From Bacteroides sp. (GTDB lineage Bacteria; Bacteroidota; Bacteroidia; Bacteroidales; Bacteroidaceae): DNA of 60,940 bases. A model generated the notes under the pieces. That model saw only the letters and a program-made list of their open reading frames with translations, was not told the DNA's origin and searched no databases. The stretch is taken from NCBI GenBank assembly GCA_017471925.1, contig JAFURM010000041.1, forward strand, positions 1 through 60,940, read 5' to 3'. The first letter of the stretch is position 1. Each line of letters begins with the position of its first letter. Shown in pieces: positions 9,102 through 16,035 of this stretch. Position numbers and translations under genes: made by a program.

Positions 9102-10973
9102 CTAATCCTTCTTCAGGGTCACCTTCATGGTCTTGCCGCCGGCCTGGGTCACGTGAATCGTTGCCATGCCGATGTAGCTGATGACCACCGTGCTCTCCTT
9201 GGAGGGCAGCGTGACGACGAAGTCACCGTCAAGGTCGGTCACGGTACCTTTCTTGCTGTTCTTCACCGTCACGACGGCTCCAATGACGGGATTTCCTTCC
9301 TCATCCACCACTTTCCCTTTGGCCTGCAGCGGGTTGCTCTCGTCCATCTCTATCAGTTGGGCACGGGCCGTGATGCCACGGTTGTCAGTCAGGGAGGCTT
9401 CCTGCTGTTTGGTGGTGATGTACAGGGTGTTGGCTTTCTTGTCCACACGGATGGCGGCAATGGAGTCGGCGGGAATGCCGTTCAATTTGCCCTTAAACTC
9501 CTGGCCGTCCAAGTAGATGACCCGGACATCCCGGCCGTCCACCTTCTGACTGTTATCCTGACCGTCGTCCACCTTCTTGACGATGCTGATGGTCTTTTCG
9601 CTCTCCTCCCCCTCTTTCTTCAGTTGGATAAGGATGACACCATTCTTCCCCTTCTCGCCATAGGCGGAAATGGCCGTGCTGTCCTTCAATACCGTAATCT
9701 GCACTATCTTGGAGGGGGCAAGGGCCTGCCCGATTTCTTGTGTCACGGGCACTCCGTCAATGACATACAGGGGTTGTGGAGCATCACTGGCACCGGTCAG
9801 GCGCACCACCATTCTGCCTTTCTGTCCGTCGTTCTTGACGACGGTGACGGTCTGGCTCTCCTCCTGCTGCTTCCCACGTTTCTTCTTGTCGCCCTTTCCC
9901 CTTTTTCTCTCCTGACTGACCACGACCACCTTGTCGGATTGGGTGATGACGGTATCGGCCGGATGCAGGGAGAGGATGGCCGACGGCACGGCATTTTCTT
10001 CGGCCTTTGTTTCCATGATTGCGGCCAAATCGTTAACTTTGACGGCTGAAATCTCATCGGAGACTTCCACCACTTCAGGACGGGCAAAGGCAGAGACTGC
10101 AACAGCTGCCACAGGAAGTACGTAGAGGTACTTCATCCGTGCCCACGGATTGGATTTTTCTTTCATCATCATAGTGATACGTATTTTAAGTGAACTGTGA
10201 TTCAAGCTGTTGGCCATAGAGTAGAGCCTTGTGCCAACAGCTTTCTTTATGAGTAATAGTTGGTATTCCCGGACGTTGGTCCCACGACGGATGACGCTCT
10301 CGTCGGCTTCGAACTCGTGGATGTTCTGCAGTTCCTGCTTCAGGAGCCATGCGGCGGGATTGAACCACTGCAGGAGGATGCAGAGGTCGGCCACCAGCAG
10401 ATCCAGGGAGTGACGGTTGCCGATGTGGGCCAGTTCGTGGATGATGATTTCACGGCCGTTCTCCTGCAGGTCGGTGCGACTGATGACGAGGCAGTTCATC
10501 CAACTGAAGGGAGCCAGCTTGCGCTCGTGCACCAGCAAGAGGGCATGTTCGCCTCCCGCAATATCGTGAGGCAGGGATTCGCGGGTGCAACGGCGGAGCA
10601 GCAGAAACAAGCGCGTCAGCGAGCAGAGGTGGTGCAGCAGGAAGAGGAGCATGCCACCCAGATAGAGCAGCAGAAGCAGGAGGGGCCAGGTGAGGTGCGG
10701 CAGTTCGGCAACCGGTGCGTCAGCCGTGGAGAGATGCTCTGCGGAGGCCATCGTCAGCAACTGCTCCAGCGTGAGCAATCCTTCGTGCACCTCGGCCGGA
10801 TGAGTCACACTCACCTGCACTAAGGGCAGCACACCCGACAGCAGGAGCAACCCCAACAGGGCAAAGCGGTTGAAGCGATGGAACGTCTCGCGGCTCAGCA
10901 GCAGGCGATAGAAGAGGTAGAACAGCGTCAGCGAGACGGCCCACTTCACGATGTAGACAAACAGGCTTCCCAT
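9102..10973 (-). CDS. BlaR1-like M56 metalloprotease with TonB-plug and carboxypeptidase-regulatory-like domains
   Basis: A 623-residue membrane protein. Residues 1-130 contain several transmembrane helices. The zinc motif HELAH is at about 179-183 with a downstream HEFEADE that may supply the third ligand, and another helix lies near 273-292. In BlaR1/MecR1 proteins this protease cleaves the cognate BlaI repressor on signal. Instead of a penicillin-binding sensor, the outer half has a TonB-plug-like segment (PLYVIDGVPV, then ITVLKDSTAISAYGEKG, about 395-460) and a C-terminal carboxypeptidase-D regulatory-like domain (GKVVDEEGNPVIGAVVTVKN, about 550-623). It follows the BlaI-like gene by 5 bases. 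The signal it senses is unknown; beta-lactam sensing is not implied. Confidence 0.88.
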   Translation of the reverse strand: MGSLFVYIVKWAVSLTLFYLFYRLLLSRETFHRFNRFALLGLLLLSGVLPLVQVSVTHPAEVHEGLLTLEQLLTMASAEHLSTADAPVAELPHLTWPLLLLLLYLGGMLLFLLHHLCSLTRLFLLLRRCTRESLPHDIAGGEHALLLVHERKLAPFSWMNCLVISRTDLQENGREIIIHELAHIGNRHSLDLLVADLCILLQWFNPAAWLLKQELQNIHEFEADESVIRRGTNVREYQLLLIKKAVGTRLYSMANSLNHSSLKIRITMMMKEKSNPWARMKYLYVLPVAAVAVSAFARPEVVEVSDEISAVKVNDLAAIMETKAEENAVPSAILSLHPADTVITQSDKVVVVSQERKRGKGDKKKRGKQQEESQTVTVVKNDGQKGRMVVRLTGASDAPQPLYVIDGVPVTQEIGQALAPSKIVQITVLKDSTAISAYGEKGKNGVILIQLKKEGEESEKTISIVKKVDDGQDNSQKVDGRDVRVIYLDGQEFKGKLNGIPADSIAAIRVDKKANTLYITTKQQEASLTDNRGITARAQLIEMDESNPLQAKGKVVDEEGNPVIGAVVTVKNSKKGTVTDLDGDFVVTLPSKESTVVISYIGMATIHVTQAGGKTMKVTLKKD

Positions 10974-10978
10974 GACGT

Positions 10979-11386
10979 TCAGGCTTTCCCGGTTTCCACT
11001 GACTTTTCTCCGCCTTCAGACGCTCCGTTCCCGTCCCGCTCCACCTCGGCTATCAGGGCCTTCAGCTCGTCCAGCGAAATATCCTCCTCCCTCACGAGCG
11101 AAGAGACAGCGCTGAGGTAGGAGTTGTTGAAGTACTTGCTGATGACGCTACGCAGGTTGCGCCTGCTGTAGTCAGCCTCGCTCACCACGGCATAGTACTG
11201 ATGGCTGTTGCCGAAAGAGCGGTGGGCCACGTAGCCCTTCTCTTCCAGCAGGCGGACCATCGTGGAGAGGGTGTTGAAGTGGGGACGCGGTTCGCTATAA
11301 AAGGCCAGCATCTCCTTGACAAACAGGGGGCCTTTTTCCCAAAACCATCCCATGATTTCTTCTTCTTTGGCGGTAAGTGCTTTCAT
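10979..11386 (-). CDS. BlaI/MecI-family winged-helix repressor
   Basis: A 135-residue repressor with the family N-terminus LTAKEEEIMGWFWEKGPLFVKE and the winged-helix segment FNTLSTMVRLLEEKGYVAHR. The C-terminal helices are used for dimerisation and contain the site cut by the partner protease in studied systems. The start is ATG 11386; an upstream in-frame ATG would add 22 residues unlike the family. It is the first gene of a reverse-strand unit with the M56 protease, TlpA and the Ntn hydrolase. Two inverted repeats just upstream (11478-11539) look like its operators, so autoregulation is likely. Confidence 0.9.
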   Translation of the reverse strand: MKALTAKEEEIMGWFWEKGPLFVKEMLAFYSEPRPHFNTLSTMVRLLEEKGYVAHRSFGNSHQYYAVVSEADYSRRNLRSVISKYFNNSYLSAVSSLVREEDISLDELKALIAEVERDGNGASEGGEKSVETGKA

Positions 11387-11477
11387 GTTTTTCTCTGTTT
11401 TGCGCACGGTGCAGGAACTTCGGAAAGTCTCCCTGACACATGCGCTGTCCATATTTCCACTGCAAAGAACTAAAAAA

Positions 11478-11539
11478 TTTAGTTGATAAACTAATTATTA
11501 TAGTTAATATAAGCTAAGCACTTTAGTTCTTCAACTAAA
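11478..11539. promoter_or_regulatory. Paired inverted repeats, candidate BlaI-type operators
   Basis: Two copies of the same dyad lie 92-153 bases upstream of the repressor gene. 11522-11539 reads TTTAGTTCTTCAACTAAA, a perfect 7-bp dyad with a 4-base centre. 11479-11494 reads TTAGTTGATAAACTAA, a 6-bp dyad with the same spacing. A weaker dyad (TAATTATTATAGTTA) sits between them. Such spaced dyads fit dimeric winged-helix repressors of the BlaI family. Binding is inferred. Confidence 0.6.
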
Positions 11540-11676
11540 ACGCGTATGCTACGCCGTACATGCCGTTTATCTCCCTTCCACCGCGCGTGCAATAAACCGG
11601 CATCGTGCACGCCATAAAGCGGCCGCCCAGGCTGTGCGACTCCCCTTTTCCTGCGCACCAAGTTATGAATAGCGAT

Positions 11677-11763
11677 GTGATTCTTATGACTCACGCCTGT
11701 ATTCTTAAGAATCGCGACCGTATTCTTAAGAATCACGCCGCGATTCATAAAATGATTCACAGG
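11677..11763. repeat. Array of four 21-23-bp units with palindromic cores
   Basis: Units begin at 11677, 11699, 11720 and 11741. The two central ones share GTATTCTTAAGAATC followed by GCGACC or ACGCC; each contains the 12-bp palindrome ATTCTTAAGAAT. The flanking units are degenerate (GATTCTTATGACTC and GATTCATAAAATGATTC). The array sits in the 547-base gap between the divergent repressor and hemerythrin genes. I see no other gene in that gap. The period of about two helical turns would suit a row of protein-binding sites. Confidence 0.7.
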
Positions 11764-11862
11764 CAGACGACTCTTCTTTCCCATCCCGAACCCTCTTGTT
11801 GCACACCCGACACCACTTTATTACACGCACAGACGCAGGACAACAATACCTATAAATAGGGA

Positions 11863-11893
11863 TTGCACATTTCACTAAAAAAGGCTTACTTTG
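11863..11893 (+). promoter_or_regulatory. Candidate Bacteroides promoter for the hemerythrin operon
   Basis: TTGC at 11863-11866 is followed after 19 bases by TTACTTTG at 11886-11893 and then CG. The -33/-7 spacing is right and the -7 box differs from TAnnTTTG at one position. The start codon lies 40 bases downstream. Confidence 0.5.
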
Positions 11894-11933
11894 CGCACTA
11901 TAAACAGAAGACTTTTCTTCACACTAACAAACA

Positions 11934-12635
11934 ATGAATGAGCAACATAAATATCGGGCGACGGACAAGATGAGTGACCTCATCTGTGACAATTACTCCC
12001 TATTGATGATGATGAGCCGTTTCGGGCTCTCCCTGGGATTCGGCGACAAGACGGTGCGCGAAGTGTGCGAGGCACAGGGCGTGGACTGCCGCACCTTCCT
12101 GGCCGTGGCCAACTTCATCGGCGAGGAGCAGTGCAGCTATGACGAAACGGCAGGCGAGGAGGTCTCCGTGACCGCCCTGATGAACTACCTGAAGCAGGCG
12201 CACACCTACTTCCTGGACTTCAACCTGCCTGCCATACGGCGCAAGCTGCTCGAAGCACTGGACTGCTCGGAGAGCGAGGGCGTGGTTTTCCTCATCCTGA
12301 AGTTCTACGACGAGTATGTCAAGGAGGTGCGCCGCCACATGGAATATGAGAACCAGGCCGTCTTCACCTACGTGGAGGGACTGTTGCAGGGAAGGCCGGA
12401 CGACGGATACGACATCGCCACCTTTGCCAGCAAACACAACCAGATAGAAGCCAAGCTGAAGGAACTGAAGAACATCCTCATCAAATATTATCCCGAAAAG
12501 GAGAACAACCACCTGCTGAATGCGGTGCTGTTCGACATTTTCAACTGCGAGCAAGACCTGGCCTCCCACTGTGCCGTGGAGGATAACCTCTTCGTGCCCG
12601 CCGTGGCACGCATAGAAAGGGGGCTGAAGTCATGA
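11934..12635 (+). CDS. Hemerythrin-domain protein (RIC/YtfE-like)
   Basis: A 233-residue helical protein whose histidines and acidic residues are spaced as in hemerythrin four-helix bundles: H in QAHTYF, H and E in RRHMEYEN, H and E in SKHNQIEA, and H and E in SHCAVEDNLF. These would bind a di-iron centre that reacts with oxygen or nitric oxide. The N-terminal third (MSDLICDNYSLLMMMSRFG, VREVCEAQGVD) resembles the start of RIC/ScdA proteins, but the CPxC-type cysteine motif of their DUF542 domain is not seen. Its stop overlaps the start of the LuxR-type regulator (ATGA), so the two are translationally coupled. I infer that it senses oxygen, NO or iron state for that regulator. Confidence 0.8.
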   Translation: MNEQHKYRATDKMSDLICDNYSLLMMMSRFGLSLGFGDKTVREVCEAQGVDCRTFLAVANFIGEEQCSYDETAGEEVSVTALMNYLKQAHTYFLDFNLPAIRRKLLEALDCSESEGVVFLILKFYDEYVKEVRRHMEYENQAVFTYVEGLLQGRPDDGYDIATFASKHNQIEAKLKELKNILIKYYPEKENNHLLNAVLFDIFNCEQDLASHCAVEDNLFVPAVARIERGLKS

Positions 12636-13255
12636 GCAAACTGCCGCAGATGAAAGTGCTCGTGGCCGAAAGTTCGCTCATCGTGCGCAGCGGACTCACG
12701 GCGGTCCTGAAACGACTGCCCGACCTGAACACGCAACCCGTAGAGGTGGCCTCGCCCGAAGCCCTGTGCCGCTACCTGAGCCTGCACCATCCCGACGCGG
12801 TCATCGTGAACCCCACCTTCGGCGGATGGTTCGACCTGACGGCCTTCAAGGCCGAACACAGCGGACAGCCCGTGCCCAAGTTCGTGGCCGTGCTGACCTC
12901 GGTCGTCGCGCCCGACGTGCTGAAGAACTATGACGAGCACTTCAGCATCCTGGACGACATGGAGACCATCTCGGGAAAGATGCACCGCCTGCTGCACGAA
13001 GAGGAGGAGGACGACAACGAACACAACGACGGACAAGAGGAGGTACTGAGCCAGCGCGAGAAAGAAATCGTCACCTGCGTGGTGAAGGGACTCACCAACA
13101 AGGAGATAGCCGAACAGCTCTTCCTCTCCGTACACACCGTCATCACCCACCGCCGCAACATTGCCCGCAAACTGCAGATACACTCCCCCGCCGGCCTCAC
13201 CATCTATGCCATCGTCAACAAGCTGGTGGAGCTGAACGAGGTAAAAGATCTCTGA
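12632..13255 (+). CDS. LuxR-family regulator with degenerate receiver domain
   Basis: A 207-residue protein. The C-terminal LuxR-type helix-turn-helix is clear (LSQREKEIVTCVVKGLTNKE, then AEQLFLSVHTVITHRRNIARKL, about 140-200). The N-terminal 115 residues have the layout of a response-regulator receiver, but the phosphoacceptor position reads VIVNPTF, Asn in place of Asp. The acidic pair near the start is reduced to VLVAESS and no conserved Lys is seen. It is therefore probably not controlled by phosphorylation. An acidic linker (EEEEDDNEHNDGQEE) joins the halves. It overlaps the hemerythrin gene by 4 bases. Transcription control through the hemerythrin partner is inference. Confidence 0.85.
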   Translation: MSKLPQMKVLVAESSLIVRSGLTAVLKRLPDLNTQPVEVASPEALCRYLSLHHPDAVIVNPTFGGWFDLTAFKAEHSGQPVPKFVAVLTSVVAPDVLKNYDEHFSILDDMETISGKMHRLLHEEEEDDNEHNDGQEEVLSQREKEIVTCVVKGLTNKEIAEQLFLSVHTVITHRRNIARKLQIHSPAGLTIYAIVNKLVELNEVKDL

Positions 13256-13261
13256 ACACCA

Positions 13262-13298
13262 TTCAGGCACGGATTACACTATGTAATCCGTGCCTGAA
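13262..13298. terminator. Perfect 16-bp hairpin between convergent genes
   Basis: Arms 13262-13277 (TTCAGGCACGGATTAC) and 13283-13298 (GTAATCCGTGCCTGAA) are perfectly complementary around a 5-base loop. It lies between the convergent LuxR and GH35 genes, so it can end transcription from both sides, although T-runs are short. It shares the GGCACGGAT core with the hairpin at 6185-6254. Confidence 0.7.
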
Positions 13299-13315
13299 AT
13301 ACATATCGGACACGC

Positions 13316-15703
13316 TTAATACTTGAAATCTTCCGTCTTCACGTAGACCTTGAAATCCTTGATGCTGCCGGGCACTTCGCTCTCCATGCGGGGCAGATAT
13401 TGCAGGCCGCTCAGGTTGTGCACGGCACCCAGGTCAATGACCACGCTGTGGGGGAAGGGTACGCCCTTCACGGTGCTCCAGTAGGTAGACTCCTGCAGGT
13501 CGAATATCTTGTCGGCCGAGCGGTTGTTGCTGGCCACGTTCTCACTGTCGGCATACTTCACCGTCCACGGCTCGCGCGACAGACGCTCGCCGTTCTCGTC
13601 CAGCAGATACATCTCGGCCACACAGGTGCGCTCCTTGCCATCGTGGGCGTTCAGCGTCTCAATGCAGACATAACGTCCGCTCACGGGCTCACCGAACTTC
13701 ACCTCCTGCCAGCCGTTGCCCGGTGCGAAGCTGCCAGCCAGCACGGGTTTCTCGCCCGAGAGGTCCAGTTGCTGCCCCTCCGTGCGGTGGAGCAACGGCT
13801 TCTGCACCAGCAGCTGATCCAGCAAAGGCTCGTTCAATCCCTCGCTGCGAGCCTCCTTGGGACCGACGATGTCGAACACGAGCACCTCGTTCTCGCCCTT
13901 CTTCAGCCAGCAGCCCGGCACGTAGAGCGTCTGCTGGGGACCAATCTCCCAGATGCGGCCCAGGGCATGGCCGTTCACGTAGACGAGTCCCTTGCCCCAG
14001 GTCTCGAAGTTCAGAAACGTGTCGCTCGGCTTGCGGTTCAGCCGGAAAGTGGCGCGGTAGCAGCCGGGGATGCGTTGTCCCAGTTCGTCCGTCAGGCTCT
14101 CGATGGGGCGGAAGTTCATGCCTTGATAGAAGTCATAACTGTCGGTCAGGTTGAAGACCTCCCAGTTCTTCAGGTTGCAGGTGAAGGGACGGCCGTCAAT
14201 GTCGATGGTCACCTCCACACTCTTGGTGATGCCCTTGAAGTCCTTGATGGCGCGGCCGAAGTTGATGCGTCCCATGGCCTCCACCAGGATGTCCAGGCGG
14301 GCACCCTTGCGGCAGGCGGGGAGTTTCATCTGCTTCTCGCCGTTGCGGCGGTCCAGCTTGCCGATATACTTGCCGTCGATGAAGACCTGCGCATAGTCAT
14401 GGGCTTCGTTCACGGTGAGCAGGGAGGGCTGGTCCAGCTGGGGCAACGTGGTGCGATAGAGGATGCTGCCGAAGCCCTGGTCATACTCTTCCATCGTGCG
14501 GATGGAGGCATCACGCTTGGCGGCGGGCAGGTTGTCGAAGAGCGGAGCCATCTCGGTGAAGCGGAAAGCGGGAATGGTAATGGGCTTTATCAGGGCCGGC
14601 ACCTTGCTCTGCTTCCGGCCGTCCATGTACTTGGCCAGCGTCTTGCGCAGCTCCCAATACTTGGGTGTGGTCTGTCCCGACTCGCTGATGGGGGCATCAT
14701 AGTCATAGGAGGTGACATCGGGGGCAAAGCCGGGCGAGTTGGCACCGGCCCAGTGTCCCCAGTTGGTACCGCCGTGGGTCATGTAGAGGCTGAAGGAGAT
14801 GCCCTTGGAAAGCATTTCGTCAATGCCGGCAATCATGTCGGCGGCAGGTCGCGTCTCGTGGTTGGCGCCCCACTTGTCGAACCATCCGCTCCAGAACTCG
14901 CTGCACATCAGCGGAGAGTCGGGACGCAGCTGCTTCAGCTTGGCAAACTGCTGGTCGATGTTGGCACCTGTACCGAAGTTCATGGTCCACACAAGGTCGT
15001 CCAGTCCGTTCTTGGTGAAGTTGGAGGCCCAGTCACACTGGAAGAGGGCTATCTCGTTGCCGAAGTGGCGGCGCACGATGTCGCGCACCTGGGAGACGTA
15101 CTTCTTGCTCTCGCCATAGGAGCCATACTCATTCTCCACCTGCACCATGATGATGGGGCCGCCCTTCTGGATGGTGAGGTCGGCCACCTGTCCGGCTACG
15201 GCCTTCTCAAAGATGTCCACACGCTCCACGAAATAGGGGTCGTCCTCGCGCAGGCGGATGTCTTTCTTCTTCAGCAGCCACCAGGGCAGGCCGCCCATCT
15301 CCCACTCGGCACACACATAGGGGCCGGGACGCAGGATGACGTACATGCCATTCTCCTGACACAGGCGGCAGAAGGCGGCCAGGTCGTTCTGACCGTCGAA
15401 GTCGAACACACCGGGCTGCGGCTCATGGGCGTTCCAGAAGACATAGAGGCAGATGGTATTCATGCCCAGCGCCTTGCACAGGCGGATGCGCTGCTCCCAA
15501 TAGGGACGGGGGATGCGGGGATAGTGGAGTTCGGCCGCCTTCACCACGAAAGGCTCACCGTTCAGCAGGAAAGTTCCCTTGCCCGCTTCGAAGGTCTGTC
15601 CCGTCTGTTGCTTACTTGCGTTGTTTCTCTCTTGGGCTGTTGCGTCTGCCGATTGGAGGCAGAAGGCGGCCAACAGCGCTAAACTGAAAAAGATATTCCT
15701 CAT
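13316..15703 (-). CDS. Secreted glycoside hydrolase family 35 beta-galactosidase
   Basis: A 795-residue exported enzyme. A signal peptide (MRNIFFSLALLAAFCLQS) precedes the GH35 barrel, which begins LNGEPFVVKAAELHYPRIPR. The acid/base Glu is E192 in QVENEYGSYG and the nucleophile is E269 in MCSEFWSGWFD. After the barrel come beta-rich domains and, from about 640, a discoidin/F5-F8C-like carbohydrate-binding domain ending in KVYVKTEDFKY. The start at 15703 fits the signal peptide; an ATG 14 codons upstream is less likely. It would release terminal beta-galactose from glycans. It stands alone, with no SusC/SusD pair nearby. Confidence 0.92.
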   Translation of the reverse strand: MRNIFFSLALLAAFCLQSADATAQERNNASKQQTGQTFEAGKGTFLLNGEPFVVKAAELHYPRIPRPYWEQRIRLCKALGMNTICLYVFWNAHEPQPGVFDFDGQNDLAAFCRLCQENGMYVILRPGPYVCAEWEMGGLPWWLLKKKDIRLREDDPYFVERVDIFEKAVAGQVADLTIQKGGPIIMVQVENEYGSYGESKKYVSQVRDIVRRHFGNEIALFQCDWASNFTKNGLDDLVWTMNFGTGANIDQQFAKLKQLRPDSPLMCSEFWSGWFDKWGANHETRPAADMIAGIDEMLSKGISFSLYMTHGGTNWGHWAGANSPGFAPDVTSYDYDAPISESGQTTPKYWELRKTLAKYMDGRKQSKVPALIKPITIPAFRFTEMAPLFDNLPAAKRDASIRTMEEYDQGFGSILYRTTLPQLDQPSLLTVNEAHDYAQVFIDGKYIGKLDRRNGEKQMKLPACRKGARLDILVEAMGRINFGRAIKDFKGITKSVEVTIDIDGRPFTCNLKNWEVFNLTDSYDFYQGMNFRPIESLTDELGQRIPGCYRATFRLNRKPSDTFLNFETWGKGLVYVNGHALGRIWEIGPQQTLYVPGCWLKKGENEVLVFDIVGPKEARSEGLNEPLLDQLLVQKPLLHRTEGQQLDLSGEKPVLAGSFAPGNGWQEVKFGEPVSGRYVCIETLNAHDGKERTCVAEMYLLDENGERLSREPWTVKYADSENVASNNRSADKIFDLQESTYWSTVKGVPFPHSVVIDLGAVHNLSGLQYLPRMESEVPGSIKDFKVYVKTEDFKY

Positions 15704-15749
15704 GCTATATATATAATAAGGTGTAATAATCCGGTTGTTTTTCACTGCA

Positions 15750-15757
15750 CAAATATA
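15750..15757 (-). promoter_or_regulatory. -7 box for the GH35 gene
   Basis: On the reverse strand 15757-15750 reads TATATTTG, a perfect match to TAnnTTTG, 47 bases before the start codon. No clear TTTG was found at -33. The rest of the 332-base divergent gap to the EF-G paralogue shows no gene. Confidence 0.45.
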
Positions 15758-15942
15758 GGCGAAAAAACAGTCCGCACGGTGAAGAAATCGGTCAAAAAGG
15801 GATTATATTCATTCAAAACACCGCTTACAGCCCCCGAAACTCCCGCTTCCGCCCTCTCCGCACCCCTCACGAAGAGCCTCCGGAAGAGGCGGGGAAAGAG
15901 ATACATGTTATAAAACAGCATTTAGTAACATAGCGGCAAACG

Positions 15943-15972
15943 TTGCGTGTTATTCGATTAATTCCTAATTTG
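15943..15972 (+). promoter_or_regulatory. Candidate promoter of the EF-G paralogue
   Basis: TTGC at 15943-15946 is followed after 19 bases by TAATTTG at 15966-15972 and then CGCC. This is one base short of TAnnTTTG but has the correct spacing. It would give a leader of roughly 55 bases. In B. thetaiotaomicron the orthologous gene is known to be induced in carbon limitation by the regulator Cur; I cannot point to a Cur site here. Confidence 0.45.
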
Positions 15973-16035
15973 CGCCCCGCAATAGTTAATGACATACGAA
16001 AGCATGTCGAGTATTCACTTAAAATCTTATATATC

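Noticed and set aside
11491-11859. Two small open frames (97 codons reverse, 84 codons forward) in the blaI/hemerythrin gap
   Set aside because: They overlap operators and the palindromic array, have repeated peptide content from the DNA repeats and no start signals.
13400-15682. A 760-codon forward frame opposite the GH35 gene
   Set aside because: The reverse-strand GH35 enzyme has signal peptide and catalytic motifs; the forward frame shows low-complexity composition and no recognisable domain.
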